Of a stretch of DNA of 64,000 nt, positions 18,664-26,472 are shown in pieces. The DNA lies in assembly GCF_014837015.1 (NCBI RefSeq), contig NZ_JACSPT010000001.1:94621-158620 (forward strand). Direction: 5' to 3'. The notes beneath the pieces were generated by a model. The model did not search any database, was not told where the DNA came from, and saw only the letters and a program-made list of their open reading frames with translations. Every line of letters starts with the position of its first letter. Position 1 is the stretch's first letter. This DNA is from Acinetobacter pecorum. Lineage in GTDB: Bacteria > Pseudomonadota > Gammaproteobacteria > Pseudomonadales > Moraxellaceae. The position numbers and the translations under genes were made by a program.

Positions 18664-19479
18664 ATGGGTTGGCTACAAGGCGAAGTTGCACTTATTACCG
18701 GTGGTGGTTCAGGCTTAGGCTGGGCATTGGTTGAACGTTTCCTGGAAGAGGGCGCACAAGTTGCCGTTCTTCAGCGTTCACAATCAAAAGTTGATGCACT
18801 GAAAGAACATTTTGGTGACCGCGTGCTTGCGATCGCAGGTGATGTGGCCAGCTATGAAGATAACGTTCGTGCAGTTCAGGCAACTGTGGAACGTTATGGC
18901 AAACTCGATTGCTTCGTAGGCAATGCCGGTATCTGGGATCATTATGCAGATATCGTCAATACCTCAGGCGAGCAGCTAGAGAAAGCCTTTGACGAGATTA
19001 TGGGGATTAATACCAAATCTCTGATCCTCGGTGCGAAGGCTGCACTGGATGCATTGATCGCTTCTGAAGGTTCTATCATATTTACTTTGTCTAATTCAGC
19101 ACTGTACTCCGCTGGCGGAGGCCCTGTATATACTGCATCTAAGCATGCCGGTGTCGGAATTATGAAAGAACTGGCCTACGAGCTTGCGCCTAAAGTACGA
19201 GTGAACGCTGTTGCACCATCAGGTATGAATGTGAATATCAAGGGTGCTGCATCTTTAGGCCAGGAAAATCTTGGTCTGCTGGATGCACGCGATCCTGAGA
19301 AAATCGCACGTGGCATGCCACTGAACTTCTTGCCTGAACCGGAAGATATGACAGGTTCATACGTGCTGTTGGCATCTCGTCAAAATAACCGTCCTCTGAC
19401 CGGTGTTCTGATCAATGCAGAATGTGGTCTGGGTATCCGGGGCTTGCGTCAGCCACGTGCCGGTTTCTTTGACGAATAA
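18664..19479 (+). CDS. hcaB: cis-Dihydrodiol dehydrogenase (phenylpropionate/cinnamate dihydrodiol)
   Basis: Short-chain dehydrogenase (271 aa) that oxidises the cis-dihydrodiol to 2,3-dihydroxyphenylpropionate with NAD+. The cofactor motif is TGGGSGLG at residues 12-19, NAGIW lies near residue 90, and the catalytic Ser and YTASK (Tyr/Lys) near residue 155. C-terminal ECGLGIRGLRQPRAG is typical of biphenyl/phenylpropionate dihydrodiol dehydrogenases. It is translated from GGAGAG just upstream, within the hcaEFCB operon. Confidence 0.94.
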   Translation: MGWLQGEVALITGGGSGLGWALVERFLEEGAQVAVLQRSQSKVDALKEHFGDRVLAIAGDVASYEDNVRAVQATVERYGKLDCFVGNAGIWDHYADIVNTSGEQLEKAFDEIMGINTKSLILGAKAALDALIASEGSIIFTLSNSALYSAGGGPVYTASKHAGVGIMKELAYELAPKVRVNAVAPSGMNVNIKGAASLGQENLGLLDARDPEKIARGMPLNFLPEPEDMTGSYVLLASRQNNRPLTGVLINAECGLGIRGLRQPRAGFFDE

Positions 19480-19508
19480 AATCTAGTCTGAATCAAATGG
19501 ACTTATCG

Positions 19509-19537
19509 GCAGCCTGTTCTAAGGCTGCTTTCCTTTT
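19509..19537 (+). terminator. Intra-operon hairpin with T-rich tail between hcaB and mhpB
   Basis: GCAGCCT/AGGCTGC (19509-19515 with 19522-19528) with a 6-nt loop is followed by TTTCCTTTT. It sits in the only sizeable gap (70 bp) of the hca operon. It looks like a weak intrinsic terminator or mRNA-stabilising stem that would set hcaEFCB above mhpB-hcaD in dosage. Ribosome-binding site AGGAG for mhpB follows at once. Confidence 0.5.
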
Positions 19538-19549
19538 CAGGAGTCTCTC

Positions 19550-20515
19550 ATGGCCGTTAAACTCATTTGTGCATCGCACAGCCCCTTAATGGAATTTGCT
19601 TCCCCACAAGAAAAACGTCAGGAAGTCGCAGTACGCGAAGCTTTTGACCAACTTGCAGCTGAAGTGAAAGCTTACGACCCAACCTTAATCATTACCTTCG
19701 GTCCTGACCATTTCAATGGTTTCTTCTATGACCTGATGCCAAGTTTCTGTGTGGGTATCCGTGCCAAAGCGGCAGGTGACTGGGATTATGGTAAAGACAA
19801 TGACCATATCGATGTACCAGAAGACAAAGCCTTGGCGATGGTGCGTCGTGTACTGGACGAGGGTGTGGACGTGGCATACTCCTACCGTATGCAGGCCGAC
19901 CATGGTGTGACTCAGCCACTGCATTTCTTGTGCGAAGGTCAGTTGGACCGTTATCCAACCATTCCTGTGTTTATTAATGGTGCTGCAGCTCCAATGCCAA
20001 CCACCAAACGTACCATCGCTTTGGGTCGTGCAGTCGGTCAATACATCAAGTCTTTAAACCTTGAAAATGAGCGGGTACTGGTTTTAGGTACAGGTGGTCT
20101 GTCACATGATCCACCTACACCGCAAATGGGTTCAGTACCACCAGAAGTGGAAGAGTTTCTGATTGCCGGTCGTCATCCGACTCCGGAAGCACGTTCAGCG
20201 CGTCAAGCGAAAATCATTGCTGTGGGCCAGAAACTGGCAGCAGGGGATATCTCTGTTGCAGTTCCTCTCAATGCAGAATGGGATATTGCACTGCTGGAAA
20301 AATTCAAGAATGCCGATTTTGCTGCACTCGAAGCGATGACTGAAGCTGAAATCCGCCGTGATGGTGGTCGTGGTGGCCAGGAAGTCCGTTCGTGGATGGC
20401 TGCTTTTGCTGCTTTAAGCGAGATGGGCGAATACGACATGACAACACATTGCTATGAAGAAATCAGTGAATGGATCGCGGGCTTTGGCATCGTATCTGCA
20501 GAGTTAAAAGGTTAA
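19550..20515 (+). CDS. mhpB: 2,3-dihydroxyphenylpropionate 1,2-dioxygenase (class III extradiol)
   Basis: LigB-superfamily extradiol dioxygenase (321 aa) that cleaves the catechol ring of 2,3-dihydroxyphenylpropionate or 2,3-dihydroxycinnamate using Fe(II). Conserved histidines appear in ASHSPLMEF near residue 10, FGPDHFNGFFYDLMPSF near residue 55, and MQADHGVTQPLHFL near residue 117. The C-terminal EWIAGFG matches E. coli MhpB (314 aa). It lies inside the hca operon between hcaB and hcaD, so the whole upper pathway plus ring cleavage is one transcription unit. Confidence 0.95.
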   Translation: MAVKLICASHSPLMEFASPQEKRQEVAVREAFDQLAAEVKAYDPTLIITFGPDHFNGFFYDLMPSFCVGIRAKAAGDWDYGKDNDHIDVPEDKALAMVRRVLDEGVDVAYSYRMQADHGVTQPLHFLCEGQLDRYPTIPVFINGAAAPMPTTKRTIALGRAVGQYIKSLNLENERVLVLGTGGLSHDPPTPQMGSVPPEVEEFLIAGRHPTPEARSARQAKIIAVGQKLAAGDISVAVPLNAEWDIALLEKFKNADFAALEAMTEAEIRRDGGRGGQEVRSWMAAFAALSEMGEYDMTTHCYEEISEWIAGFGIVSAELKG

Positions 20516-20519
20516 TGAC

Positions 20520-21749
20520 ATGAGCAACATCGAAACTATCGTAATTGTAGGTGCTGGCCAGGCAGGTGCAAGTGCGATTTTAGAACTTCGTGGCAACAAG
20601 TACGAAGGCAAAATCATTCTGATCGGTGATGAAACGCATCTGCCTTATGAGCGTCCACCACTGTCTAAAGACGTGATTCTAAAACCTGAAGAAACCAAGA
20701 TTGAAATTCTGTCAGAAGAAAAACTGGCTGAACTTGGCGTAACAACTATCCGTGGTAATGGCGTTGCAAAAATCAATGCTGAAGCCCACACGGTTGAACT
20801 TCAACATGGTGACGTTGTTGCTTATGACAAACTGTTACTTGCCACTGGTGGTGCAGCACGCCGTTTGCCAAACTTCGATGCACTAGGTAAGCATGTTTAT
20901 ACCCTGCGTAACCTGGAAGATTCACAGGCACTGGTTCCTGTACTTCAAGCAGGCCGTCGTATTGTCCTGATCGGTGGTGGTGTGATCGGTCTGGAACTGG
21001 CTTCTTCTGCACGTTTCAAGGACTGTCAGGTAACTGTAATTGAAATGGGTCCTATGGTCATGGGTCGCTGCTCGCCGCGTATCCTGAGCGAGTTCCTGTT
21101 AGAGCAACAGCGTCTGGCCGGAATTGACGTTCGTCTGGAAACCAAGATTGCAGACTGCAAGCTGGATGGTGAAGAAGTTGTGATTACCCTTGAAGGTGGT
21201 GAAGAACTTCGGGCTGATGCTGTAGTGTACGGTATCGGTATTGTGCCAAATGCACAGCTGGCTGTAGAGGCCGGTCTGGATGTTGATTTTGCAATTAAAG
21301 TGAATGAAAACTGCCAGACTTCAAATGCAGACATTTACGCTGCGGGTGACGTAGCAACTCAGTTACGTGACTGTGGTAACCACCGTCGTGTAGAAACCTG
21401 GGAAAATGCCAACCTGCAAGCAGGCATCTTTGCACGTCATGTGATGGGTGTCGAGCATCCAGTGGCCAATCCAGCATGGTTCTGGACAGACCAACTGGAT
21501 ATCAACTACCAGTTTGTTGGCGATATGGCTGCAGCTGAATGGCAGGTTCGTGGTGAAATCAATCCAGAACTTCGCGCTGAATCCTCATTCGTGATGTTTG
21601 GTGTGACTGACGGTGTGATCGTTGGTGGTATCACGGTGAATGCTGCTAAAGAAATGCGTCATCTGAAAAAGCTGATCAGCAAGCAGGCTGCATTTGAAGC
21701 AGACAAATATCTGGATCTTAGCCAGGATCTTCGTAAGCTTGTGAAGTAA
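20520..21749 (+). CDS. hcaD: Ferredoxin reductase component of the dioxygenase
   Basis: FAD-dependent NADH:ferredoxin reductase (409 aa) that supplies electrons to HcaC. The N-terminal FAD motif is VGAGQAGASA at residues 9-18, and the NADH motif VLIGGGVIGLELASSARFKD lies near residue 148. The second FAD motif is near residue 270 (ADIYAAGDVA). It belongs to the BphA4/HcaD type. It starts 4 bp after mhpB and ends the operon before a strong terminator. Confidence 0.95.
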   Translation: MSNIETIVIVGAGQAGASAILELRGNKYEGKIILIGDETHLPYERPPLSKDVILKPEETKIEILSEEKLAELGVTTIRGNGVAKINAEAHTVELQHGDVVAYDKLLLATGGAARRLPNFDALGKHVYTLRNLEDSQALVPVLQAGRRIVLIGGGVIGLELASSARFKDCQVTVIEMGPMVMGRCSPRILSEFLLEQQRLAGIDVRLETKIADCKLDGEEVVITLEGGEELRADAVVYGIGIVPNAQLAVEAGLDVDFAIKVNENCQTSNADIYAAGDVATQLRDCGNHRRVETWENANLQAGIFARHVMGVEHPVANPAWFWTDQLDINYQFVGDMAAAEWQVRGEINPELRAESSFVMFGVTDGVIVGGITVNAAKEMRHLKKLISKQAAFEADKYLDLSQDLRKLVK

Positions 21750-21765
21750 TCTCGGTTTACAAAGG

Positions 21766-21798
21766 AGCAGACCTCGGGCAACCTGGGTCTGCTTTTTT
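21766..21798 (+). terminator. Intrinsic terminator of the hca operon
   Basis: AGCAGACC/GGTCTGCT (21766-21773 with 21786-21793) encloses a partly paired 12-nt loop and is followed by a T6 run, 16 bp after hcaD. Confidence 0.9.
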
Positions 21799-21872
21799 AT
21801 GGCTACTTTATTTATTGTTTTGGCATGATCACTATTTATATTGCGACGTTTAATTACTTTGTGCAGGTGTGT

Positions 21873-21964
21873 CTTACTTTTCAAAGATGAAAAGTAACAA
21901 AAATCTTTTGAGCGTTTGAGGATACTTCCTTGTATCCCAAACGCTCGAGCGGCATCCATGCCGC
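21873..21964. repeat. Three-hairpin structured intergenic repeat, copy B
   Basis: Second copy of the element at 7671-7761, in the 290-bp gap between hcaD and the DMT permease. Hairpin 1 is identical in stem (TTACTTTTCA/TGAAAAGTAA, 21874-21883 with 21888-21897; loop AAGA). Hairpin 2 is GAGCGTTTG/CAAACGCTC (21910-21918 with 21938-21946), topped after one bulged A by GGATAC/GTATCC around a TTCCTT loop. Hairpin 3 is GCGGCAT/ATGCCGC (21949-21955 with 21958-21964). The stem sequences of hairpin 2 differ wholly from copy A yet remain paired. Confidence 0.8.
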
Positions 21965-22039
21965 TTGTAATATTGCTAATCGTGGATTTGAACAGAACTT
22001 TTGGTTTAATTCTTTTTATTATATTTAATTGAGTTGTAT

Positions 22040-22948
22040 ATGAATTCAAACTCATCTCCCATGATTTTAACAGCCAGCATTTATGCCTTGTTGGTGCTCA
22101 TTTGGGCCGCCACACCATTGGCCATTGTTTGGAGTGTGGCTGAAGTGCATCCGATGTGGGTGCTGGTGATTCGTTATTTTGGTGCCTGTGTCATTGCTTT
22201 GGTTTTATTGGCAATTATGCGTAACCCATTGCCATTTGATCAAACGTCATTAAAAAGTTATGTGGCAGGTAGTCTTAATTTAATTGGGGCACAATTGTTT
22301 ATTTATCTGGCTGCCAACTATTTAACGTCAGGTCTGATGGCGCTGATTTTTGGATTCTCGCCATTGATTGCCGGTTTAATCGGTCATGTGATTTTAAAAA
22401 CTCATAAACTGATCTGGGTACAGTGGCTTGGTATGGCAATTGCAGTAGGTGGCCTGTGTTTTGTTTTCGCTGACTCGGCAGACAGCAAGATTAACCCATG
22501 GGGTGTGGTACTGATGCTGATCAGTATGGTGTCCTATATCAGTTCGATCTTCTGGGTTAAACAGATCAATGCACCATTAAAGCCAATGTCGCAAGCCACG
22601 GGTTCGCTGCTGGTTTCTGCGCTGGGTTCTTTATTACTGATTCCATTTATCTGGCAGCATTTTCCAACCCAGATGCCAAGCAGCCATGCCATCATCGGAT
22701 TTATATTTACCATGATTCTGTCTTCGATTGTGGCGATGCTGTGCTATTTCTGGCTGATTCGTCGTCTGGCCGCTTCAACAGTCTCTCTCAGTAATGTCAT
22801 GACGCCAGTGATTGCCTTGGTACTGGGGGCTACATTGAATAATGAAATCATCAGCAGCCATGCTTTTGCGGGTGTTGCTGTGGTGATGTTCGGGATTATC
22901 CTGTATTTCTCTAAAGAATGGCGTGAGCAATATTTTTCCAGACACTAA
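22040..22948 (+). CDS. DMT-superfamily (EamA) permease
   Basis: Inner-membrane protein of 302 residues with about ten hydrophobic segments and two EamA repeats. The first repeat runs from LLVLIWAATPLAIVW, the second from about residue 150. Family members export or import small metabolites such as amino acids. The substrate is unknown. I place the start at ATG 22040; the in-frame TTG at 22034 is less likely. It lies just downstream of the catabolic cluster but behind its terminator and a repeat element, so a link to phenylpropionate transport is only a guess. Confidence 0.85.
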   Translation: MNSNSSPMILTASIYALLVLIWAATPLAIVWSVAEVHPMWVLVIRYFGACVIALVLLAIMRNPLPFDQTSLKSYVAGSLNLIGAQLFIYLAANYLTSGLMALIFGFSPLIAGLIGHVILKTHKLIWVQWLGMAIAVGGLCFVFADSADSKINPWGVVLMLISMVSYISSIFWVKQINAPLKPMSQATGSLLVSALGSLLLIPFIWQHFPTQMPSSHAIIGFIFTMILSSIVAMLCYFWLIRRLAASTVSLSNVMTPVIALVLGATLNNEIISSHAFAGVAVVMFGIILYFSKEWREQYFSRH

Positions 22949-22980
22949 CCCTTCCATGAAGGGAAAGGGAAAATTTTTTT
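22949..22980 (+). terminator. Weak terminator-like hairpin after the DMT permease
   Basis: CCCTTC/GAAGGG (22949-22954 with 22958-22963) begins at the stop codon, but the T-run begins 10 nt after the stem. Function as a terminator is doubtful. Confidence 0.3.
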
Positions 22981-23133
22981 ATTAGGTCTAGATATTTTCC
23001 AAAAGCAGACTGGAAATGCTAGACCATCACGACGAAACAACAATTTGTAAAACAACTCGGTAGTCAAAACACTTTAAGATGCAAGACATAAGATCAATAA
23101 AGCTTGATCAAGATTATTTGGGACAGTGTCAAG

Positions 23134-24069
23134 ATGTCTGAATCCAATAAAATTGTCGTTTATGCAGCCATGTTCGGCAATTTGGCGATTGCCCTCGTTA
23201 AATTTGTCGCAGCCTATATTACTAACAGTTCTGCAATGCTGAGTGAGGCTGTTCATTCGGTAGTCGATACCTTGAATGAAATTCTGCTGTTATATGGAAT
23301 GAAAAAAGCCAAAAAACCTGGAGACGTTAAACATCCGTTTGGTTATGGGCGTGAACTATATTTCTGGGCTTTTATTGTGGCATTGCTGGTATTTGCACTG
23401 GGTGCCATTGTCTCTATTTTTCAGGGTATTTATCACATTATCCAGCCTGAAGAAATGCAGAATCCTATGATCAACTATATCGTGCTTGGCATAGCCATTT
23501 TATGTGAAGGGTTTTCATGGTCAGTGGCACTAAAAACATTTCGTAAACAAAAAGGAAATATGGGATATTTTGAAGCCTTTCGACGGAGTAAGGACCCAAC
23601 TACCTTTACCGTTTTATTTGAAGATACTGCTGCACTGATCGGCTTGGTGATTGCCTTGGTCGGTATCTTTCTTGCTCATCAGCTAAATATTCCCGAACTG
23701 GATGGGGTGGCCTCAATCTTAATTGGGGTGGTGCTTGCGGTGTCGGCCTGGTTTTTGGCACGTGAAACCAAGGGCCTGTTGCTCGGTGAGACTGCGGATC
23801 CTAAACTGCGGGAAAATGTATTAAATATTGCGCAACAGGATGCTGCAGTTTTTAGTGCCAACGGGGTATTAACGGAACAGATGGGCGCGCATCAAGTCAT
23901 TGCATCCTTAAGTCTGGAATTTAAAGATGATTTAACATCCGATCAAATTGAAGCCTGTGTAAACAGGATCGAGACCCAGATTAAACAATTGCACCCGGAA
24001 ATTATTGCCCTGTTTGTAAAGCCACAAACCAAGGCCGTATGGTTGGAGCGAACCTTAGGCCGTGTATAA
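23134..24069 (+). CDS. Cation diffusion facilitator (CDF) family metal exporter
   Basis: Inner-membrane divalent-metal/proton antiporter of 311 residues with six predicted helices and a C-terminal cytoplasmic domain. ITNSSAMLSEAVHSVVDTLNE carries the first metal-binding residues in helix II. The HPFGYGRE motif follows in the loop, and helix V has LFEDTAALIGL. This HPFGYG subtype resembles the ZnT9-like/MMT branch, usually Zn, Co or Mn. ATG 23134 is the likely start; the in-frame TTG at 23104 has no better signal. No metal-sensor gene is adjacent. Confidence 0.9.
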   Translation: MSESNKIVVYAAMFGNLAIALVKFVAAYITNSSAMLSEAVHSVVDTLNEILLLYGMKKAKKPGDVKHPFGYGRELYFWAFIVALLVFALGAIVSIFQGIYHIIQPEEMQNPMINYIVLGIAILCEGFSWSVALKTFRKQKGNMGYFEAFRRSKDPTTFTVLFEDTAALIGLVIALVGIFLAHQLNIPELDGVASILIGVVLAVSAWFLARETKGLLLGETADPKLRENVLNIAQQDAAVFSANGVLTEQMGAHQVIASLSLEFKDDLTSDQIEACVNRIETQIKQLHPEIIALFVKPQTKAVWLERTLGRV

Positions 24070-24487
24070 CTCATATAAAAAAATCGCTTGAGCCCATTTT
24101 TTCTGATTTCAGCATGTCTCTCGGGTATGCTTAAGCTGATGAAACTGATCCTCGTCTGGGGAGCAGATGCACTCTGTCAGAAAGTTACCCATAGGAGTCA
24201 TGACTTTGTCAAAATGAGCCTAAAGGGGTTTGGCATCATTTTGTATGTTTAGGCAGAAGGTTGCGAGCAGTATTTTTCTTATAATCTGTTACTTTTATAA
24301 GCTGAAAGGTTTTTACATGGTGTTTTTATTAAAAATAACAAAAACATACATGATTAACGATATTGGATTTCATACTATATTGCTACGCGCCTGTTTTAAG
24401 TTTGTATGCTCATTTAAACGCTGCTGCACTTGACGATTTCAAGCGGTAGCTAACTTGCATATAACGAATAATAAATAGTGGATATTT
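24070..24487. other. Intergenic region without a supported gene
   Basis: About 420 bp between the CDF exporter and the MBL-fold gene. A 67-codon frame at 24230-24433 has no ribosome-binding site or family resemblance, and I do not support it. No clear terminator follows the CDF gene. Confidence 0.4.
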
Positions 24488-25543
24488 ATGCAAGATTTTT
24501 TTAAAACTAAAAAATTTCAGTTACCCACACAGTCCAGCTGGAAACATGTCTGGTCTAAGCCGGTATTTGAGTATCTGCATTCCGATCATTTTGATGGTCA
24601 ACGCTTTCATAATCTGGAATATTCCCCATTATCGCGCAGTCGTTTTGATTTATATAAATGGCTGGTTACCCGAAAATCCAGTACCTGGCAAGTCAACCTT
24701 GATGAGGAGCGTGCCGAGTTTTTTGCACGTCCACGTGCTTTGCCGCAGCATCGTCCTGATGCTCCCCTAGATGACTGGCAAATCTGGTTTATTGGTCATG
24801 CCACCGTACTCATTCAGATTGGACCTTATAATTTCCTGACCGATCCGGTCTGGGGCGAATATGCTGGTCCTTCTGCATCTACCGGGCCACAGCGCGTCAT
24901 TCCGGCAGGTATTGCCCTGGATGAACTACCCCATATTGATGCTGTGTTGCTGAGCCATAACCACTATGACCATATGGATCTGGCCAGTCTGGAATGGCTG
25001 CATACGACTTTTCAGATGCCGATTTATACAGGACTGGGCAATGCTTGGTATTTGCCAGAACATTATACCGTGCATGAAATGGACTGGTGGGAAAACGCCT
25101 TTTTTGAAGAGATCAGGATTGTCTATACACCGGCGCAACATGCTTCTGGGCGCGGCATACGCGATCAGAACTGTGCCCTCTGGGGAGGTTTTTCTTTATT
25201 GCATGGCAAGGAGCATTGTTTCTTTGCCGGAGATAGTGGCTATGCCTCACATTTTAAAGAAATCCGCAAACGTTTAGGTGCGCCGCGGATCGCCTTGCTG
25301 CCAATTGGTGCGTATGAGCCACGTGAACTGATGCGCGCGATTCACATGAATCCGGAAGATGCTTATCATGCCCATCACGATTTGCAGGCCAAATGCTCAC
25401 TGGCCATTCATTACCGCACTTTTCAGCTGACTGATGAAGACCGTGATGCACCAGAGCATGACTTGCATGAGATTATCAAGCATTCCTCCAAGTTAATTAA
25501 TCCGTTTTACTGCATACGTGAAGGCAAACGGATTATTGTCTAA
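24488..25543 (+). CDS. Metallo-beta-lactamase-fold hydrolase (NAPE-PLD/UlaG-like)
   Basis: MBL-fold protein of 351 residues. The metal motif is LSHNHYDHMD near residue 158 (HxHxDH), with further ligands in YTPAQHASGR near residue 220 and FFAGDSGYASHF near residue 250. FIGHATVLIQIGPYNFLTDPVW near residue 101 matches the NAPE-phospholipase D-like branch, whose bacterial members act on lipid or cyclic phosphodiester substrates. No signal peptide is visible, so it should be cytoplasmic. The true substrate is unknown. Confidence 0.85.
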   Translation: MQDFFKTKKFQLPTQSSWKHVWSKPVFEYLHSDHFDGQRFHNLEYSPLSRSRFDLYKWLVTRKSSTWQVNLDEERAEFFARPRALPQHRPDAPLDDWQIWFIGHATVLIQIGPYNFLTDPVWGEYAGPSASTGPQRVIPAGIALDELPHIDAVLLSHNHYDHMDLASLEWLHTTFQMPIYTGLGNAWYLPEHYTVHEMDWWENAFFEEIRIVYTPAQHASGRGIRDQNCALWGGFSLLHGKEHCFFAGDSGYASHFKEIRKRLGAPRIALLPIGAYEPRELMRAIHMNPEDAYHAHHDLQAKCSLAIHYRTFQLTDEDRDAPEHDLHEIIKHSSKLINPFYCIREGKRIIV

Positions 25544-25546
25544 ACG

Positions 25547-25951
25547 CTATGCTTGTTCTTGCCAAATGAGTTGAATAGCCACTACAGAAAGCATGAGCAT
25601 GGCGATATTCATCACCACGGGATTGAATGCCGCAGTGAGTTGTAAAGGTGCGGTAAGTACAATCAGCAGCAGTAATCCTGCAAGTCCCATTATATTTAAT
25701 CCATGCAATAGAATTGATCTGTTCCATTTCAGAAAGCATACACCCCACAGCATTTCACATCCCCCAGAAAAGCCCACCAAGGTCTTGGCAAATGCCAGCT
25801 CAAAACCCATATTTTGCCAGATTGTGATTTCAGCAGGGGACTGGAACAGAATTTTTGGAATCAGTCCTTGATAGAACCAGAGCATTGCCAAACTTAGCCC
25901 AATGCTACACAGTACCTGATTGAAAACGGGCTTAGGATTCACGAAGCGCAT
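25547..25951 (-). CDS. DoxX-like membrane protein
   Basis: A 134-residue protein with four hydrophobic segments, of the DoxX-like type (QVLCSIGLSLAMLWFYQGLIPKILF; FSGGCEMLWGVCFL). Its start lies inside the end of the upstream DCC gene (20-bp overlap), indicating translational coupling. DoxX-like and DCC proteins often pair, suggesting a shared thiol-redox or membrane role. It converges with the MBL-fold gene, with only 3 bp between stop codons. Confidence 0.75.
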   Translation of the reverse strand: MRFVNPKPVFNQVLCSIGLSLAMLWFYQGLIPKILFQSPAEITIWQNMGFELAFAKTLVGFSGGCEMLWGVCFLKWNRSILLHGLNIMGLAGLLLLIVLTAPLQLTAAFNPVVMNIAMLMLSVVAIQLIWQEQA

Positions 25952-26375
25952 TTTCCAGAAAATGGCGTTTATTTTCGCCGGAGGGGATCAGGCAATATTC
26001 AGTTTTGCCGAATAGCGTGTAGCGATTTAAAGCGATCACACGATACAGAAAATCCCGGATAAAACGCGGAACCAAATAACCTGCGCTCATTAAATTAAAT
26101 GGAAAACCGAGATGCTGCAGCGCCTTCAGTAATGCAGTCGATTCGGTATACAGTGTGCCATCTCGGATGACAAGCATGGTGGTGCAATGTTCAGTGGACA
26201 TCTGATAGTGCTCAAGCAGGGCAATACCTAAAGGAGATTGGGCAGAGACCAGTTTAAACTGTATTTTTTTATCGTATTGAATTAAAAATCGTGCCCAGCC
26301 ATTACAGATCACGCAAACGGCATCAAACACAATGATGTCGTGCTGTTGAATGATGTCTTCAATATTTGGATGCAT
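25932..26375 (-). CDS. DCC-family thiol-disulfide oxidoreductase-like protein
   Basis: A 147-residue protein of the DUF393/DCC family. The characteristic N-terminal motif is present as FDAVCVICNGW (DxxCxxC, residues 17-27), where the two cysteines form a thioredoxin-like redox pair. The family has been called a predicted thiol-disulfide oxidoreductase, though enzymatic proof is scarce. It is first of a two-gene unit with the DoxX-like protein. Confidence 0.85.
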   Translation of the reverse strand: MHPNIEDIIQQHDIIVFDAVCVICNGWARFLIQYDKKIQFKLVSAQSPLGIALLEHYQMSTEHCTTMLVIRDGTLYTESTALLKALQHLGFPFNLMSAGYLVPRFIRDFLYRVIALNRYTLFGKTEYCLIPSGENKRHFLENALRES

Positions 26376-26430
26376 TCTGGTATTTCTTTTTGTATGAGCT
26401 TGCTTCTATAGTGCTGGATACCGCAATAAA

Positions 26431-26453
26431 AAACCACCCGAAGGTGGTTTTTC
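26431..26453 (-). terminator. Intrinsic terminator of the catalase gene
   Basis: AAACCACC/GGTGGTTT (26431-26438 with 26443-26450) with a CGAA loop and T-runs on both sides lies 20 bp past the catalase stop, before the DCC gene start. Confidence 0.9.
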
Positions 26454-26472
26454 TATACATATCTAAAGTGGC

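Noticed and set aside
24230..24433. 67-codon open frame before the MBL-fold gene
   Set aside because: No start signal and a hydrophobic but unpatterned translation in AT-rich DNA; unsupported.
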